Positions 47,738 through 56,568 are shown, counted from the first letter of the stretch. The stretch: 64,000 nucleotides of DNA from RGIG1902 sp034926865 (GCA_034926865.1 JAYFQP010000009.1:57919-121918); one strand, 5' to 3'. Program-made: numbers and translations. Notes: generated by a model not told the origin, from the letters alone.

Positions 47738-50143
47738 ATGAGATATGATTATAAGAGCATCGAGGCCAAGTGGCAGAAACGATGGGAAGACGATAAGGCT
47801 TTTAAGGCGCTGAGCGACTATTCAATGCCCAAGTACTATACCCTTGTTGAGTTCCCATACCCCTCGGGCGCGGGCATACATGTCGGTCATCCCCGCTCGT
47901 ATACGGCCCTCGATATCGTTTCAAGAAAACGCCGCATGGAGGGCTATAATGTCCTTTATCCTATGGGATGGGATGCATTCGGCCTGCCTACCGAGAACTT
48001 TGCCATTAAGAACCACATACATCCGTCAATAGTTACGGCTAAAAATGTTGCAAGGTTCAAGAGCCAGCTAAAATCCATCGGCCTTTCTTTTGATTGGGAC
48101 AGGGAGATAAACACCACAGATCCAGAATATTATAAGTGGACTCAGTGGATATTCTTAAAGCTTTTCGAGAACGGTCTGGCCTATAAAACCACCATGCCTG
48201 TTAACTGGTGTACCTCATGTAAATGCGTCCTTGCCAACGAGGAGGTCGTTAACGGCGTATGTGAGCGCTGCGGAAGCGAAGTGGTAAGAAAAGAAAAAAG
48301 CCAGTGGATGCTGGCTATCACCAAGTACGCCGAAAGGCTTATAAATGATCTCGACCTTGTCGATTACGTTGATAGAGTAAAGATCCAACAGAAAAACTGG
48401 ATCGGACGCTCTACAGGCGCTGAGGTGGAGTTTGAGACAACCGAGCGTGATATCCTCAAGGTATATACAACAAGGCCAGATACGCTGTTTGGTGCCACTT
48501 ACATGGTCATGTCTCCTGAGCATCCCTATATAGAAAAGTGGAAGGATAAGCTTTCCAATTATGCAGGCGTTGCCGAATACCGCGAGGCCTCGGCAAGAAA
48601 ATCCGATTTTGAGCGCACTGAAATGCAGAAAGACAAGACAGGTGTTTGCCTTCAGGGAGTTAAGGCCATAAATCCCGTAAACGGCAAAGAGATACCGGTA
48701 TTCGTATCTGACTATGTACTTATGAGCTACGGCACAGGCGCTATCATGGCCGTTCCCGGTCATGACACCCGAGACTGGGAATTCGCCAAAAAGTTCGGAT
48801 GCCCGATAATTGAGGTAGTTGCCGGCGGGGATGTCGATAAAGAAGCTTTTACTGACTGCGATACAGGCTCCATGGTCAATTCGGGGTTCCTCAACGGCAT
48901 GAGCGTAGAAGAAGCAAAAAAGGCTATAGTCGAGTGGCTTGAAAAGAATAAAAAGGGCGAACCCAAGGTAAACTACAAACTGAGAGACTGGGTGTTCTCC
49001 CGCCAGAGATATTGGGGCGAACCCATTCCGCTTGTATACTGCGAGAAGTGCGGCTGGGTGCCAATTCCGGAGGATCAGCTTCCTCTTAGGCTGCCGGAGG
49101 TCGAGAGCTATGAGCCGACAGAGAACGGGGAATCTCCGCTTGCTAAGTGCGAGGATTGGATAAAAACCACCTGTCCGCACTGCGGCGGCCCCGCAAGGCG
49201 CGAGACCGACACAATGCCCCAGTGGGCAGGCTCAAGCTGGTATTTCCTGAGGTATATGGATCCCCATAATGACAAGGCTCTTGCCTCAAGGGAAGCGCTT
49301 GATTACTGGGGAATGGTAGATTGGTATAACGGCGGCATGGAGCATACGACGCTCCATCTGCTCTATAGCCGTTTCTGGCATAAGTTCCTCTATGATATCG
49401 GCGTTGTGCCCAATCCCGAGCCTTATGCCAAGCGCACGAGCCACGGAATGATTCTCGGCTCTAACGGTGAAAAGATGAGCAAGAGCCGCGGCAATGTCGT
49501 AAATCCCGATGATATCGTTGATAGCTATGGCGCTGACACTATGCGTCTTTACGAGATGTTCATAGGCGACTTTGAAAAGGCTGCGCCCTGGTCCACGGAT
49601 TCGATAAAGGGATGCCGAAGATTCATTGAAAGAGTCTGCGCTATGCGTGATACAGTGAAGCCGGGGAAAGAGTACAGCCGCGAGAACGAGGCAGCCATAC
49701 ACAGGACGATCAAAAAGGTTTCACAGGATATCGAGAATCTTAAGTTCAATACGGCCATTGCTTCGCTTATGAGCCTGCTTAATACCTTTGCTGAAAACGG
49801 CGTGAATCAGGGGGAATTCGTGACGTTTCTTGCCTTGCTTAACCCGTTTGCTCCGCATATTGCAGAGGAGCTTGCAGAAAGCTTTGGAGTAAAAGATACC
49901 CTTGTAAGGTATCCGTGGCCCAAGTATGACGAGAGCAAGACTGTCGATGAGAGCGTAAATGTAGCGGTTCAGGTAAACGGAAAGCTTAGAAGCGTTTTGG
50001 TATTGCCTGCCGATTGCGACGAAGATATGGCAAAAGAGGCGGCGCTCGGCGACGATAAAGTCAAGGCCGCGATTGGCGAAATGCATATCGCAAAGGTAAT
50101 TATAGTAAAAAACAAAATTATCAATATCGTTGTAAAACCATAA
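47738..50143 (+). CDS. leuS: Leucyl-tRNA synthetase
   Basis: An 801-residue class I synthetase of bacterial length. The HIGH-type motif is H-V-G-H-P (about 48-52), with an editing domain (about 220-410), zinc-like Cys pairs (C-T-S-C and C-E-R-C near 152-178; C-P-H-C near 480), and K579-M-S-K-S. The start follows AAGGAAG. It ends the smc-to-leuS run, and no T-box leader is seen in the 32-base gap before it. Confidence 0.97.
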   Translation: MRYDYKSIEAKWQKRWEDDKAFKALSDYSMPKYYTLVEFPYPSGAGIHVGHPRSYTALDIVSRKRRMEGYNVLYPMGWDAFGLPTENFAIKNHIHPSIVTAKNVARFKSQLKSIGLSFDWDREINTTDPEYYKWTQWIFLKLFENGLAYKTTMPVNWCTSCKCVLANEEVVNGVCERCGSEVVRKEKSQWMLAITKYAERLINDLDLVDYVDRVKIQQKNWIGRSTGAEVEFETTERDILKVYTTRPDTLFGATYMVMSPEHPYIEKWKDKLSNYAGVAEYREASARKSDFERTEMQKDKTGVCLQGVKAINPVNGKEIPVFVSDYVLMSYGTGAIMAVPGHDTRDWEFAKKFGCPIIEVVAGGDVDKEAFTDCDTGSMVNSGFLNGMSVEEAKKAIVEWLEKNKKGEPKVNYKLRDWVFSRQRYWGEPIPLVYCEKCGWVPIPEDQLPLRLPEVESYEPTENGESPLAKCEDWIKTTCPHCGGPARRETDTMPQWAGSSWYFLRYMDPHNDKALASREALDYWGMVDWYNGGMEHTTLHLLYSRFWHKFLYDIGVVPNPEPYAKRTSHGMILGSNGEKMSKSRGNVVNPDDIVDSYGADTMRLYEMFIGDFEKAAPWSTDSIKGCRRFIERVCAMRDTVKPGKEYSRENEAAIHRTIKKVSQDIENLKFNTAIASLMSLLNTFAENGVNQGEFVTFLALLNPFAPHIAEELAESFGVKDTLVRYPWPKYDESKTVDESVNVAVQVNGKLRSVLVLPADCDEDMAKEAALGDDKVKAAIGEMHIAKVIIVKNKIINIVVKP

Positions 50144-50149
50144 AATGTC

Positions 50150-50178
50150 TTGACATAGTTCAGGATAGGTAATATAAT
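50150..50178 (+). promoter_or_regulatory. Perfect consensus promoter of rpsU
   Basis: TTGACA (50150-50155) and TATAAT (50173-50178), 17-base spacing, starting seven bases after the leuS stop. Confidence 0.85.
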
Positions 50179-50234
50179 GTATTTTGTTAATTAAGTATCT
50201 TTTTAGGTTTGATTCACGGAGGGAGGGAAAATTG

Positions 50235-50417
50235 ATGTCAGAGATTCGTGTTAAGGCTGATGAATCATTGGATAGCGCTCTTAGGCGTTTTAAGCGCTCA
50301 TGCGCAAAATCCGGTGTGCTCTCCGAGCTCCGTAAACGTGAACACTATGAAAGCCCCAGCGTTAAGCGCCGCAAGAAGAGTGAAGCCGCAAGAGCTAAGA
50401 AGAAAATGTATAGATAA
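50235..50417 (+). CDS. rpsU: 30S ribosomal protein S21
   Basis: A 60-residue protein; the ATG at 50235 follows GGAGGGAGGG. S21 pattern: V-K-A-D-E-S-L-D-S-A-L-R-R-F-K-R, R-K-R-E-H-Y-E, then a Lys/Arg-rich tail. It helps 16S 3'-end pairing during initiation. Confidence 0.97.
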   Translation: MSEIRVKADESLDSALRRFKRSCAKSGVLSELRKREHYESPSVKRRKKSEAARAKKKMYR

Positions 50418-50433
50418 TTTGATATGTTTCAAG

Positions 50434-50463
50434 GCGCCGCCAGCATTGGCGGCGCCTTTTTTG
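50434..50463 (+). terminator. Intrinsic terminator of rpsU
   Basis: GGCGCCGCCA / TGGCGGCGCC with a GCAT loop and six T residues. Confidence 0.95.
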
Positions 50464-50562
50464 CTGTATCTGTAGGCAGGCTATAAACTGTATTGGTTAG
50501 TAACTATACTTCAGAACAGTTATTCTGATGATATAAAAAGTACATATATCATCGCATTGTGT

Positions 50563-50581
50563 CAAACTTTCACGAAGTTTG
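50563..50581. promoter_or_regulatory. Inverted repeat upstream of the cysteine desulfidase gene
   Basis: CAAACTT-TCACG-AAGTTTG lies about 85 bases before the start, upstream of a TATACT -10; a possible regulator site. No regulator gene adjoins. Confidence 0.45.
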
Positions 50582-50665
50582 TAATTTTTTAATGCAAAGA
50601 CGAAAAAATGGTGATATACTATCTACGCCAAAGTTTAAATATTATTTGCAAAGGAAGACGAATCA

Positions 50666-51913
50666 ATGGATAGGAATACACAGCTGATGAATATGATCAG
50701 AAGCGTCGTTATGCCGGCCACAGGGTGTACAGAGCCGGTCGCTATCGCTCTGAACGCCGCTACAGCGCGCGCCGGGCTCAAGGGAGAGCTAAAGTGCGCT
50801 AAGGTCAAAATGGACATATGCCTTCTTAAAAATGCTCTTGGTGTAGGCATACCCGGATTTTCCGAAAGAGGCGTCGTCGCTTGCGTAGCGATCGGCATAG
50901 GGATAGGAGAGGACGATGCCGGTATGGATATATTGGGCAGGATAACTCCTGAGGCTGTTGAGAGAGCAAAGAAGATCATGCCCCTTATAGATGTGCAGCT
51001 TGACGGAACAAGAAGCGGCTTGTTTATAGAGACCATTCTTGAAAGCGACGAAGATAAGATCAGAGTGGTTACCGATGGGGGTCACACCAATATTACACTT
51101 GTAGAGCACGGCAAGGATTTTGCGTGCTATGAGACAAAAGAGGGAAGCGCACTTGACGGTATAGAAGATTTGACGCTTGAGGATTTTAAGGCGTTTGCGG
51201 ATACTCTTGATAAAGAATCCCTTGAGTTTTTTAAAACAGGTCTTGAGATGAATCTGGCTATCAGCCGTGAAGGGCAGAAGATGGCCATAGGGAATTGTTA
51301 TGATAAGCTGAGCCAGCGTTCATTTTTCGATGATTCGCTTATATTTGAAGTACAGAAAGTTACTTCATGCGGCTCCTTTGCCAGAATGAGCGGGGTACAG
51401 CTTCCCGTTATGACAGTCACAGGCAGCGGGAATCAGGGTATATCCCTTTTCCTTACAGCCGGAGTAGCCGGAATGAAGCTTGGCGTTCCAGAGGAGAAGA
51501 TCCTAAGAGGTATTGCTTTTGCCCAGGCAGTTAATATTTACATCAAGCATGAACTCGGGACACTTTCCTGCCTTTGCTCATGCAGTGTAGCTGCGGGCCT
51601 TGCTGGCGCTGTCGGAGTTATTTATATGCTCGATGGTACCATGGAGCAGGTCGGAGCCTGCATAAAGACTGTACTTGGTTCTATTACAGGAATGATCTGT
51701 GATGGGGCTAAGGAGGGTTGCGCCAATAAAGTGGGTGTTTCCTGTGCCAACGCCATAATGTCAGCCCTGATGGCCATGGAGGGCTTTAGCATAAAGGATG
51801 GCGGGATTGTAAACGACGATATTCATAAGCTGATATGTGACCTAAGCCGTATTGCAAATGTCGGCATGAAGGATGCAAACTCCACAATAGTTGACATAAT
51901 GATGGGCAAATAA
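50666..51913 (+). CDS. cyuA: L-cysteine desulfidase (CyuA/UPF0597 family)
   Basis: A 415-residue iron-sulfur enzyme that splits cysteine to pyruvate, ammonia and sulfide. Near the N-terminus it has P-A-T-G-C21-T-E-P-V-A-I-A; later S-C-G-S-F-A, the substrate-binding G-S-G-N-Q-G-I, C-L-C-S-C-S-V-A-A-G and M-I-C-D-G-A-K-E-G-C-A-N-K, which fit cluster ligands. A homologue, CyuA (formerly YhaM), in E. coli degrades cysteine anaerobically. A good GGAAGAC site precedes the ATG. It is convergent with abgT. Confidence 0.9.
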   Translation: MDRNTQLMNMIRSVVMPATGCTEPVAIALNAATARAGLKGELKCAKVKMDICLLKNALGVGIPGFSERGVVACVAIGIGIGEDDAGMDILGRITPEAVERAKKIMPLIDVQLDGTRSGLFIETILESDEDKIRVVTDGGHTNITLVEHGKDFACYETKEGSALDGIEDLTLEDFKAFADTLDKESLEFFKTGLEMNLAISREGQKMAIGNCYDKLSQRSFFDDSLIFEVQKVTSCGSFARMSGVQLPVMTVTGSGNQGISLFLTAGVAGMKLGVPEEKILRGIAFAQAVNIYIKHELGTLSCLCSCSVAAGLAGAVGVIYMLDGTMEQVGACIKTVLGSITGMICDGAKEGCANKVGVSCANAIMSALMAMEGFSIKDGGIVNDDIHKLICDLSRIANVGMKDANSTIVDIMMGK

Positions 51914-51939
51914 TTAAGACCATAAAGATATATAAAATA

Positions 51940-51976
51940 TAAGAGATGCGGGGCATATATTGCCCCGCATCTCTTG
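51940..51976 (+). terminator. Intrinsic terminator of cyuA
   Basis: AAGAGATGCGGGGCA / TGCCCCGCATCTCTT around a five-base loop. Confidence 0.85.
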
Positions 51977-52013
51977 ATTTATCTTATAATTGCTGTGCTG
52001 CCCAGAATACTGA

Positions 52014-52040
52014 ACGGGGCCGGTAATGTTAGCCGGCCCC
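52014..52040 (-). terminator. GC-rich hairpin after abgT
   Basis: CGGGGCCGG / CCGGCCCCG around a nine-base loop, 41 bases after the abgT stop; weak U-tract on the minus side. Confidence 0.6.
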
Positions 52041-52080
52041 GATTGTGATGATATGATGTGCGAATGAGAAAAGCGCGGCC

Positions 52081-53643
52081 TTACATAATACCAGCAGGCA
52101 GTGCTATTTCTACTCCAGGACCTATTGGGATGCCAAGAGCATTGTATATGAGAAAGAATACTATCCATCCAACCAGCATCAACAGCGAGCCCATAATATT
52201 ATTAGAGAGCAGAGTGCCGAGTGTAGTCTTTTTGTCGTACTGCATCTGCGCTATACCGAGGCACATAAAGAGCGCCGCAGACATAGGCGAGCAAGCGTTT
52301 GTGCATGAGTCGCCCAGCCGGTATGTAAGCTGTATAAAGGCGGGATCATAGCCTATGCGCATAAGCATAGGAACGAAGATTGGGGCCAGGATAGTCCATT
52401 TGGCTGAGCTTGAGCCAACCAGTAGGTTTATGCATGCGCAGACAAGGATAAAGAGAACAAGGAGAGGCATGCCTGTAAAACCCGTGGCTTCCAGGAAGTG
52501 GGCACCGCCTATTGACAGCAAAGTTCCAAGCTTGGTCCAGTTGAACAAGGCGACAAATTGCCCGGCGGAGAACACAAAGGCAATAAATATAGCCATCGTG
52601 CGAACCTGCGCAACTACGCGGTCAGCGATATCTTTCTTTGTCTTGATATTGCCTGTGGTTTTTGCATAGTAATAGCCGGTGATAAAAAAGAGACCGAAGA
52701 GTATAGGCACTATTCCTGCGAGGAAAGGAGAGTTGAGGAGAGATCCGGTTTCTGCATTGCGGAGGATGCCGCTCCAGATTCCCACTACTATGATGGCGAT
52801 ATACGCAAGAGCGGATAAACCGGCTGCGCGCAGCCCCTTTCTCTCAATGGGTGTGATATCCATGCTGAGGTCTATAACTTCGCCGCCTTCGCCTTGGCCT
52901 GGAACATATGGCCCCAGACGCGGGGACATTATATATTTTTCAAAAAGGGTGATTATAAGAGCCAGGAAGAAGGTAGAAACGATCATGAAGAACCAGTTGC
53001 AGACAACTTCCACATTATAAACTCCCGGCCCAAGCATGCTGTCAAGAACAGTGTTTGTAATGCCGGCAAGCAGGGCGTCTGTCCCTGCGGGGAAAAGGTT
53101 TGCTGTAAAACCTGCTGATGTACCCAATAGTCCTACGCAAAGGCCAGCGATGGGGTGCTTTTTAAAGCTAAGGAATACAAGTGCCACAAGTGGGGGGATT
53201 ATGAATGTGCAAGAGTCTGAAAAAATATTGCCGCAGATGGCTATTACAGCACATCCGTAAGTGATAGCCCAGGAAGGAATGCTTCCCATCAGCTTTTTAA
53301 GCAGGGCGGCAACCATTCCTGTCTGTTCCATCATTCCAAGACCTACGGTCATAGTCATAACCAGGCCAAGTGATGCATATCCCGTAAAGTTCTTTACCAT
53401 ATTTGTGACAAGCCATATTATGCCGTCGGCAGAGAAAAAGTTATTTGCCGTAACTGTTTCTCCGTTGCTGGGGTTGATGGCTTCTACTCCAAAGATAGTG
53501 ACAAGAAGGGAAACAACCGCGGTTATGAGGAAAAGGTAGAAAAACAGGATAAACGGGGGAGGAAGCTTGTTTGCGCCTTTTTCGATGGCATTTTGAAAGC
53601 GGTCCAGTAAACTTTTCTTGGTTTTTGTCTGTGTTTCATTCAT
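52081..53643 (-). CDS. abgT: AbgT-family transporter
   Basis: A 520-residue carrier with about 12 membrane helices. It starts with a cytoplasmic tail and L-P-P-P-F-I-L-F-F, has A-S-L-G-L-V-M-T-M-T-V-G-L-G and the highly conserved C-terminal R-L-G-D-S-C-T-N-A-C-S-P-M motif near residues 435-450. AbgT members import p-aminobenzoyl-glutamate or export sulfonamides. Clostridial homologues are often beside amidohydrolases; none is here. A ribosome site AAAGAGGTG precedes the ATG. Confidence 0.92.
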   Translation of the reverse strand: MNETQTKTKKSLLDRFQNAIEKGANKLPPPFILFFYLFLITAVVSLLVTIFGVEAINPSNGETVTANNFFSADGIIWLVTNMVKNFTGYASLGLVMTMTVGLGMMEQTGMVAALLKKLMGSIPSWAITYGCAVIAICGNIFSDSCTFIIPPLVALVFLSFKKHPIAGLCVGLLGTSAGFTANLFPAGTDALLAGITNTVLDSMLGPGVYNVEVVCNWFFMIVSTFFLALIITLFEKYIMSPRLGPYVPGQGEGGEVIDLSMDITPIERKGLRAAGLSALAYIAIIVVGIWSGILRNAETGSLLNSPFLAGIVPILFGLFFITGYYYAKTTGNIKTKKDIADRVVAQVRTMAIFIAFVFSAGQFVALFNWTKLGTLLSIGGAHFLEATGFTGMPLLVLFILVCACINLLVGSSSAKWTILAPIFVPMLMRIGYDPAFIQLTYRLGDSCTNACSPMSAALFMCLGIAQMQYDKKTTLGTLLSNNIMGSLLMLVGWIVFFLIYNALGIPIGPGVEIALPAGIM

Positions 53644-53668
53644 AGATCTTTCACCTCTTTGTTGATGT

Positions 53669-53696
53669 AGTGTATGGTATTTAAAGCATCTTGCAA
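53669..53696 (-). promoter_or_regulatory. Promoter of abgT with overlapping palindrome
   Basis: Minus-strand TTGCAA (53691-53696) and TACACT (53669-53674), 16-base spacing. A perfect 12-base palindrome ATCTTGCAAGAT (53688-53699) covers the -35. Confidence 0.5.
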
Positions 53697-53779
53697 GATT
53701 TAAAAAGAAAGATATGCGGCGTTCACAGACTTTTAGGTTTATAGTATTATAAGATCATGTGCCCATTTGAGTGCCTCTG

Positions 53780-53869
53780 AGGTGTAACACCTGTTTTGAG
53801 GATTGAAAAACTATTTATCTTGTATTGTTTTTTAGCTGGCTATAACCATATTTATGTGATCAAGTCACA
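53780..53869. promoter_or_regulatory. Two further palindromes in the abgT upstream region
   Basis: AGGTG-TAA-CACCT (53780-53792) and TGTGA-TCAAG-TCACA (53855-53869, CRP/FNR-like arms but 5-base spacer). Otherwise 53700-53982 shows no gene. Confidence 0.4.
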
Positions 53870-53982
53870 AAAGATGTCCCGCACTGTTTTAAATATTTCG
53901 ATCCTGTCAACTTGTAATAATATCGTGATAAGAAAGCTGAACGGATGCTTTTTTAGTATAAATGGATATTGCTGAATAAAAA

Positions 53983-54010
53983 AAGAAGCCGTCATAATTG
54001 ACGGCTTCTT
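53983..54010 (-). terminator. Intrinsic terminator of the rpsF-ssb-rpsR operon
   Basis: AAGAAGCCGTCA / TGACGGCTTCTT with TAAT loop; on the minus strand it ends in a T7 run. Confidence 0.93.
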
Positions 54011-54022
54011 AAAAAACTACTC

Positions 54023-54316
54023 TTATTCAGCTGTATAAGGAAGCAGGGCAACATGCCTTGAGCGCTTGATAGCTTCTGTAAGCTGGCGCTGATGCATAGC
54101 ACATGTGCCTGTCATTCTCCGGGGAAGGATCTTGCCCCTGTCGGAAACAAACTTACGGAGCTTGGCTGTATCTTTATAATCGATAGTTGCTACTTTATCT
54201 GCACAGAACTGGCAGACCTTCCTGCGGCGTCTATCGCCTCTGGGGCGATCAGAACGCTCACCGCGTTCGCCGCGATCACCGCGATCACCGCGATCGTTTC
54301 TTTCTCTTGATTCCAT
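54023..54316 (-). CDS. rpsR: 30S ribosomal protein S18
   Basis: A 97-residue protein. The core (about 30-97) is typical S18: R-R-R-K-V-C-Q-F-C, I-D-Y-K-D-T-A-K-L-R-K-F, G-K-I-L-P-R-R-M-T-G-T-C. It has a rare repetitive N-terminal extension built from G-D-R / G-E-R units (residues about 9-27) encoded by a 9-base tandem repeat. An AAGGAGGAACG site precedes the ATG. Confidence 0.96.
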   Translation of the reverse strand: MESRERNDRGDRGDRGERGERSDRPRGDRRRRKVCQFCADKVATIDYKDTAKLRKFVSDRGKILPRRMTGTCAMHQRQLTEAIKRSRHVALLPYTAE

Positions 54317-54344
54317 TTTACGTTCCTCCTTCTAATTAAAAATA

Positions 54345-54785
54345 TTAGAACGGGAGTTCGCCGTCATCATCTGAAAGCTCCTGAAATTCATCTACTCCGC
54401 TGTTAAAATCAAAAGCTGGAGCGGACGGAGCAGAGCCTTCATTTCTCGATTGCGGCTGTGAATCCCGCTTGGGCTCGGCGAAGTAAACATCCTCCGCCAC
54501 GACCTCTGTGGACTTGCGCTTATTGCCTTGCTTGTCCTCCCATGTACGGGTCTGAATGCGGCCGGAAACCGCGACAAGCATACCCTTTCGAAACCATTTG
54601 GTTACGAACTCAGCTGTTGTGCCCCAGGCGACAATATCGATAAAATCGGTTTGAGCCTGTTCGCCCTGGCGAACATAGGAGCGGTTCACAGCAAGGGTAA
54701 ATGATGTGACCGAAGTATTGCTTTGAGTACGCCTCAGTTCCGGATCAGCTGTAAGGCGGCCCATGAGGATTGCCTTGTTAAGCAT
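54345..54785 (-). CDS. ssb: Single-stranded DNA-binding protein
   Basis: A 146-residue SSB with an OB fold (about 1-105; M-G-R-L-T-A-D-P-E-L-R, F-T-L-A-V-N-R), a Gln/Ser linker, and the acidic C-terminal tip D-D-D-G-E-L-P-F that recruits repair proteins. Between rpsF and rpsR as usual in Firmicutes. Confidence 0.97.
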   Translation of the reverse strand: MLNKAILMGRLTADPELRRTQSNTSVTSFTLAVNRSYVRQGEQAQTDFIDIVAWGTTAEFVTKWFRKGMLVAVSGRIQTRTWEDKQGNKRKSTEVVAEDVYFAEPKRDSQPQSRNEGSAPSAPAFDFNSGVDEFQELSDDDGELPF

Positions 54786-54805
54786 AAAGCTTTCTCCTCC
54801 TTCGA

Positions 54806-55099
54806 TTACTGCTTGGCAATGATAAGTGAACGCATGATTTCCTCAGTAATGTTGTAGATACGGTCGAGCTCAGCAGGGAATTCAGGCTTGCTGTTGAACT
54901 CAACAAGAACATAGTAACCCTCCGTCATATCCTGGATGGGATAAGCAAGACGACGCTTGCCCCATTCATTCATCGAAGTGATTTCTCCGTTCTGGCTGAT
55001 GAGGTTTTTGAACTTTTCAACGACTGCGGCAATTGTCTCTTCGCCGGCTGTCGTATTGATGATGAAAAGTGTCTCGTAATTTGCTGCTACTTTTGGCAT
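54806..55099 (-). CDS. rpsF: 30S ribosomal protein S6
   Basis: A 97-residue S6. The ATG at 55099 follows AGAAGGAGGTG; a longer in-frame start (with non-ribosomal residues) is rejected. Motifs: Y-E-T-L-F-I-I-N, W-G-K-R-R-L-A-Y-P-I, G-Y-Y-V-L-V-E-F. First gene of the operon. Confidence 0.97.
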   Translation of the reverse strand: MPKVAANYETLFIINTTAGEETIAAVVEKFKNLISQNGEITSMNEWGKRRLAYPIQDMTEGYYVLVEFNSKPEFPAELDRIYNITEEIMRSLIIAKQ

Positions 55100-55126
55100 T
55101 TCTGCACCTCCTTCTGGACGTATGGC

Positions 55127-55143
55127 CTGCAATTTTGTTGCAG
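55127..55143 (-). promoter_or_regulatory. Hairpin in the rpsF leader
   Basis: CTGCAA and TTGCAG around a five-base loop, in the leader where S6:S18 autoregulatory RNA can occur. I do not see the family's conserved bulge clearly. Confidence 0.35.
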
Positions 55144-55160
55144 ACAAGGATAACAAAATA

Positions 55161-55189
55161 ATATTACACATATTGTCTTAGTTTGTCAA
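55161..55189 (-). promoter_or_regulatory. Promoter of the rpsF operon
   Basis: Minus-strand TTGACA (55184-55189) and TAATAT (55161-55166), 17-base spacing. Confidence 0.8.
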
Positions 55190-55206
55190 GGTAAACTTTC
55201 TTTATA

Positions 55207-55235
55207 TTGACTCTGGCTCTTCACTTTGATAAAAT
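55207..55235 (+). promoter_or_regulatory. Promoter of the YczE-like gene
   Basis: TTGACT (55207-55212) and TAAAAT (55230-55235), 17-base spacing, 43 bases before the ATG. Confidence 0.65.
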
Positions 55236-55278
55236 AAACCGGTAGTGCTAAATATGGCGGAAACATGGGGATGAAAAA

Positions 55279-55965
55279 ATGAAGGATAGATTTCTAAAGG
55301 TCCTAAGGATGATGCTTGGTTTTGCAATCATCGGTTGTTCAACAATGATTTCTAAACAATCTGGCAGCCTTAGCTCGTGGAATGTCCTTAACGATGGCCT
55401 TGCCAATGTTCTGCCTATAACGATAGGGCAGGCTAATACTCTTGTCGGAATAATTATCATAGTAATAGATATCATCGCAAGAGAGAGCCTGGGGATCGGG
55501 ACGGTATTGAATGCTATTTTTATCGGTATGTTCTCTGATATATTTATCAATATAAATAATGCGTTAGGAATAATACCAAAGGTAAATCAACCTCTTTTGC
55601 AGCTGCCGCTTTGCTTTCTTGCTATCATTGTAGGCGGTTTTGGAGTTTATCTTTATATGTCTGCGCAGATGGGTTCGGGCCCCAGAGATTCACTTATGCT
55701 TGCACTTACAAAAAGGGTGCCTTTTCAAGTTGGCTATTGCAGGATGGCCCTTGAGGCTGCGGCATTTTTGGTGGGTGTATTGCTTGGAGGAGAATTTGGT
55801 TTAGGCACGTTTATCGCAGTTCTTTCAGGAGGACCATGTATTCAAAAAATAAGCAAAATAGCCGGCTTTGATATGAAAAAGATACATAATGAAAGTTTTG
55901 TCGAGACATATGACTTTATTAAGTCCTGGATAACAAACAGAAAGAATACAAGCCGCTCTGCTTAG
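55279..55965 (+). CDS. YczE/YitT-family membrane protein
   Basis: A 228-residue protein with about five membrane helices. It has G-C-S-T-M-I-S-K-Q-S, W-N-V-L-N-D-G-L-A (about 34-42), G-T-V-L-N-A-I-F-I-G (about 73-82), M-G-S-G-P-R-D-S-L-M-L-A-L (about 132-144) and G-T-F-I-A-V-L-S-G-G-P. This matches the DUF6198/YczE family; Bacillus YczE affects bacillaene and surfactin production in an unknown way. Only a weak ribosome site (ATGGGGATG) precedes the ATG. Confidence 0.82.
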   Translation: MKDRFLKVLRMMLGFAIIGCSTMISKQSGSLSSWNVLNDGLANVLPITIGQANTLVGIIIIVIDIIARESLGIGTVLNAIFIGMFSDIFININNALGIIPKVNQPLLQLPLCFLAIIVGGFGVYLYMSAQMGSGPRDSLMLALTKRVPFQVGYCRMALEAAAFLVGVLLGGEFGLGTFIAVLSGGPCIQKISKIAGFDMKKIHNESFVETYDFIKSWITNRKNTSRSA

Positions 55966-55995
55966 AGAATGATGTTTAAGGAGTAGTTTTCGGCA

Positions 55996-56024
55996 TTGAC
56001 AACAGTTCTGTTTTTAGTTATAAT
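55996..56024 (+). promoter_or_regulatory. Perfect consensus promoter upstream of tRNA-Thr
   Basis: TTGACA (55996-56001) and TATAAT (56019-56024), 17-base spacing, but 217 bases before the tRNA. The leader has no ORF; it carries TGATTCGTAATCA (56114-56126), identical to the tRNA's anticodon arm. Confidence 0.75.
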
Positions 56025-56240
56025 ATCTCTTGCTGAAACAATGGCTATATATTAGATGTGTTGGTTTGGCGATTTGATTTTTTAGACTGGAGTAGATCAG
56101 CCGGCGGAGAATATGATTCGTAATCAATAGATGCCGGTTATCCATAAGGACGAAATAATTACTTCGAATATTTTCAAACGCGCGAAAACATGGTAAACTA
56201 ACAAACAGAACTTCGACGGAGACAGTCAGTTCTCACAGAT

Positions 56241-56316
56241 GCTGGTGTAGCTCAGTTGGTAGAGCAGCTGATTCGTAATCAGCAGGTCAGGTGTTCGAGT
56301 CACCCCACCAGCTCCA
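56241..56316 (+). tRNA. tRNA-Thr (CGT)
   Basis: A 76-nt cloverleaf with encoded CCA; anticodon stem GCTGA/TCAGC, loop TTCGTAA. It marks the start of the accessory region, as tRNA genes are common integration sites. Confidence 0.95.
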
Positions 56317-56359
56317 GCAAAGCCCTGTAACCACTATGGTTACAGGGCTTTTGCTTTTT
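56317..56359 (+). terminator. Terminator of tRNA-Thr
   Basis: AAAGCCCTGTAACC / GGTTACAGGGCTTT around a five-base loop, then GCTTTTT. Because it is directly attached to the tRNA, integration did not displace it. Confidence 0.93.
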
Positions 56360-56371
56360 ATCATGATTTTG

Positions 56372-56568
56372 TGTTACGCCGTTTTGGGGTTTACTTGGGG
56401 TTTATTCTTGTTAAAATAGAAGAAAGTTTACGGATATTTATATTAAGAAAGTTCCGATATTTGATGACAGAGCTTTTATAATTATACAATTTGTTTGGAC
56501 TTTGCAGGTTCTTTTAAAGTTACCATTTCTTCTTTAGAAACCACTATATCATCAAACTTGTCAAAGGT
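56372..56568 (-). pseudogene. Minus-strand remnants, possibly of an integrase and another gene
   Basis: On the minus strand, a short tail reading N-K-P-Q-V-N-P-K-T-A before a stop (near 56372-56420) resembles tyrosine-recombinase C-termini. A second tail reads F-D-D-I-V-V-S-K-E-E-M-V-T-L-K before a stop (near 56485-56565). Both lack their bodies. The integrase reading is tentative. Confidence 0.35.

Noticed and set aside
54240..54310. CRISPR-like short repeats
   Set aside because: They are 9-base coding repeats within rpsR without spacers. No CRISPR array is seen in the window.
56031..56240. A second, degenerate tRNA upstream of tRNA-Thr
   Set aside because: Only the anticodon-arm sequence matches; no acceptor, D or T arm can be formed.
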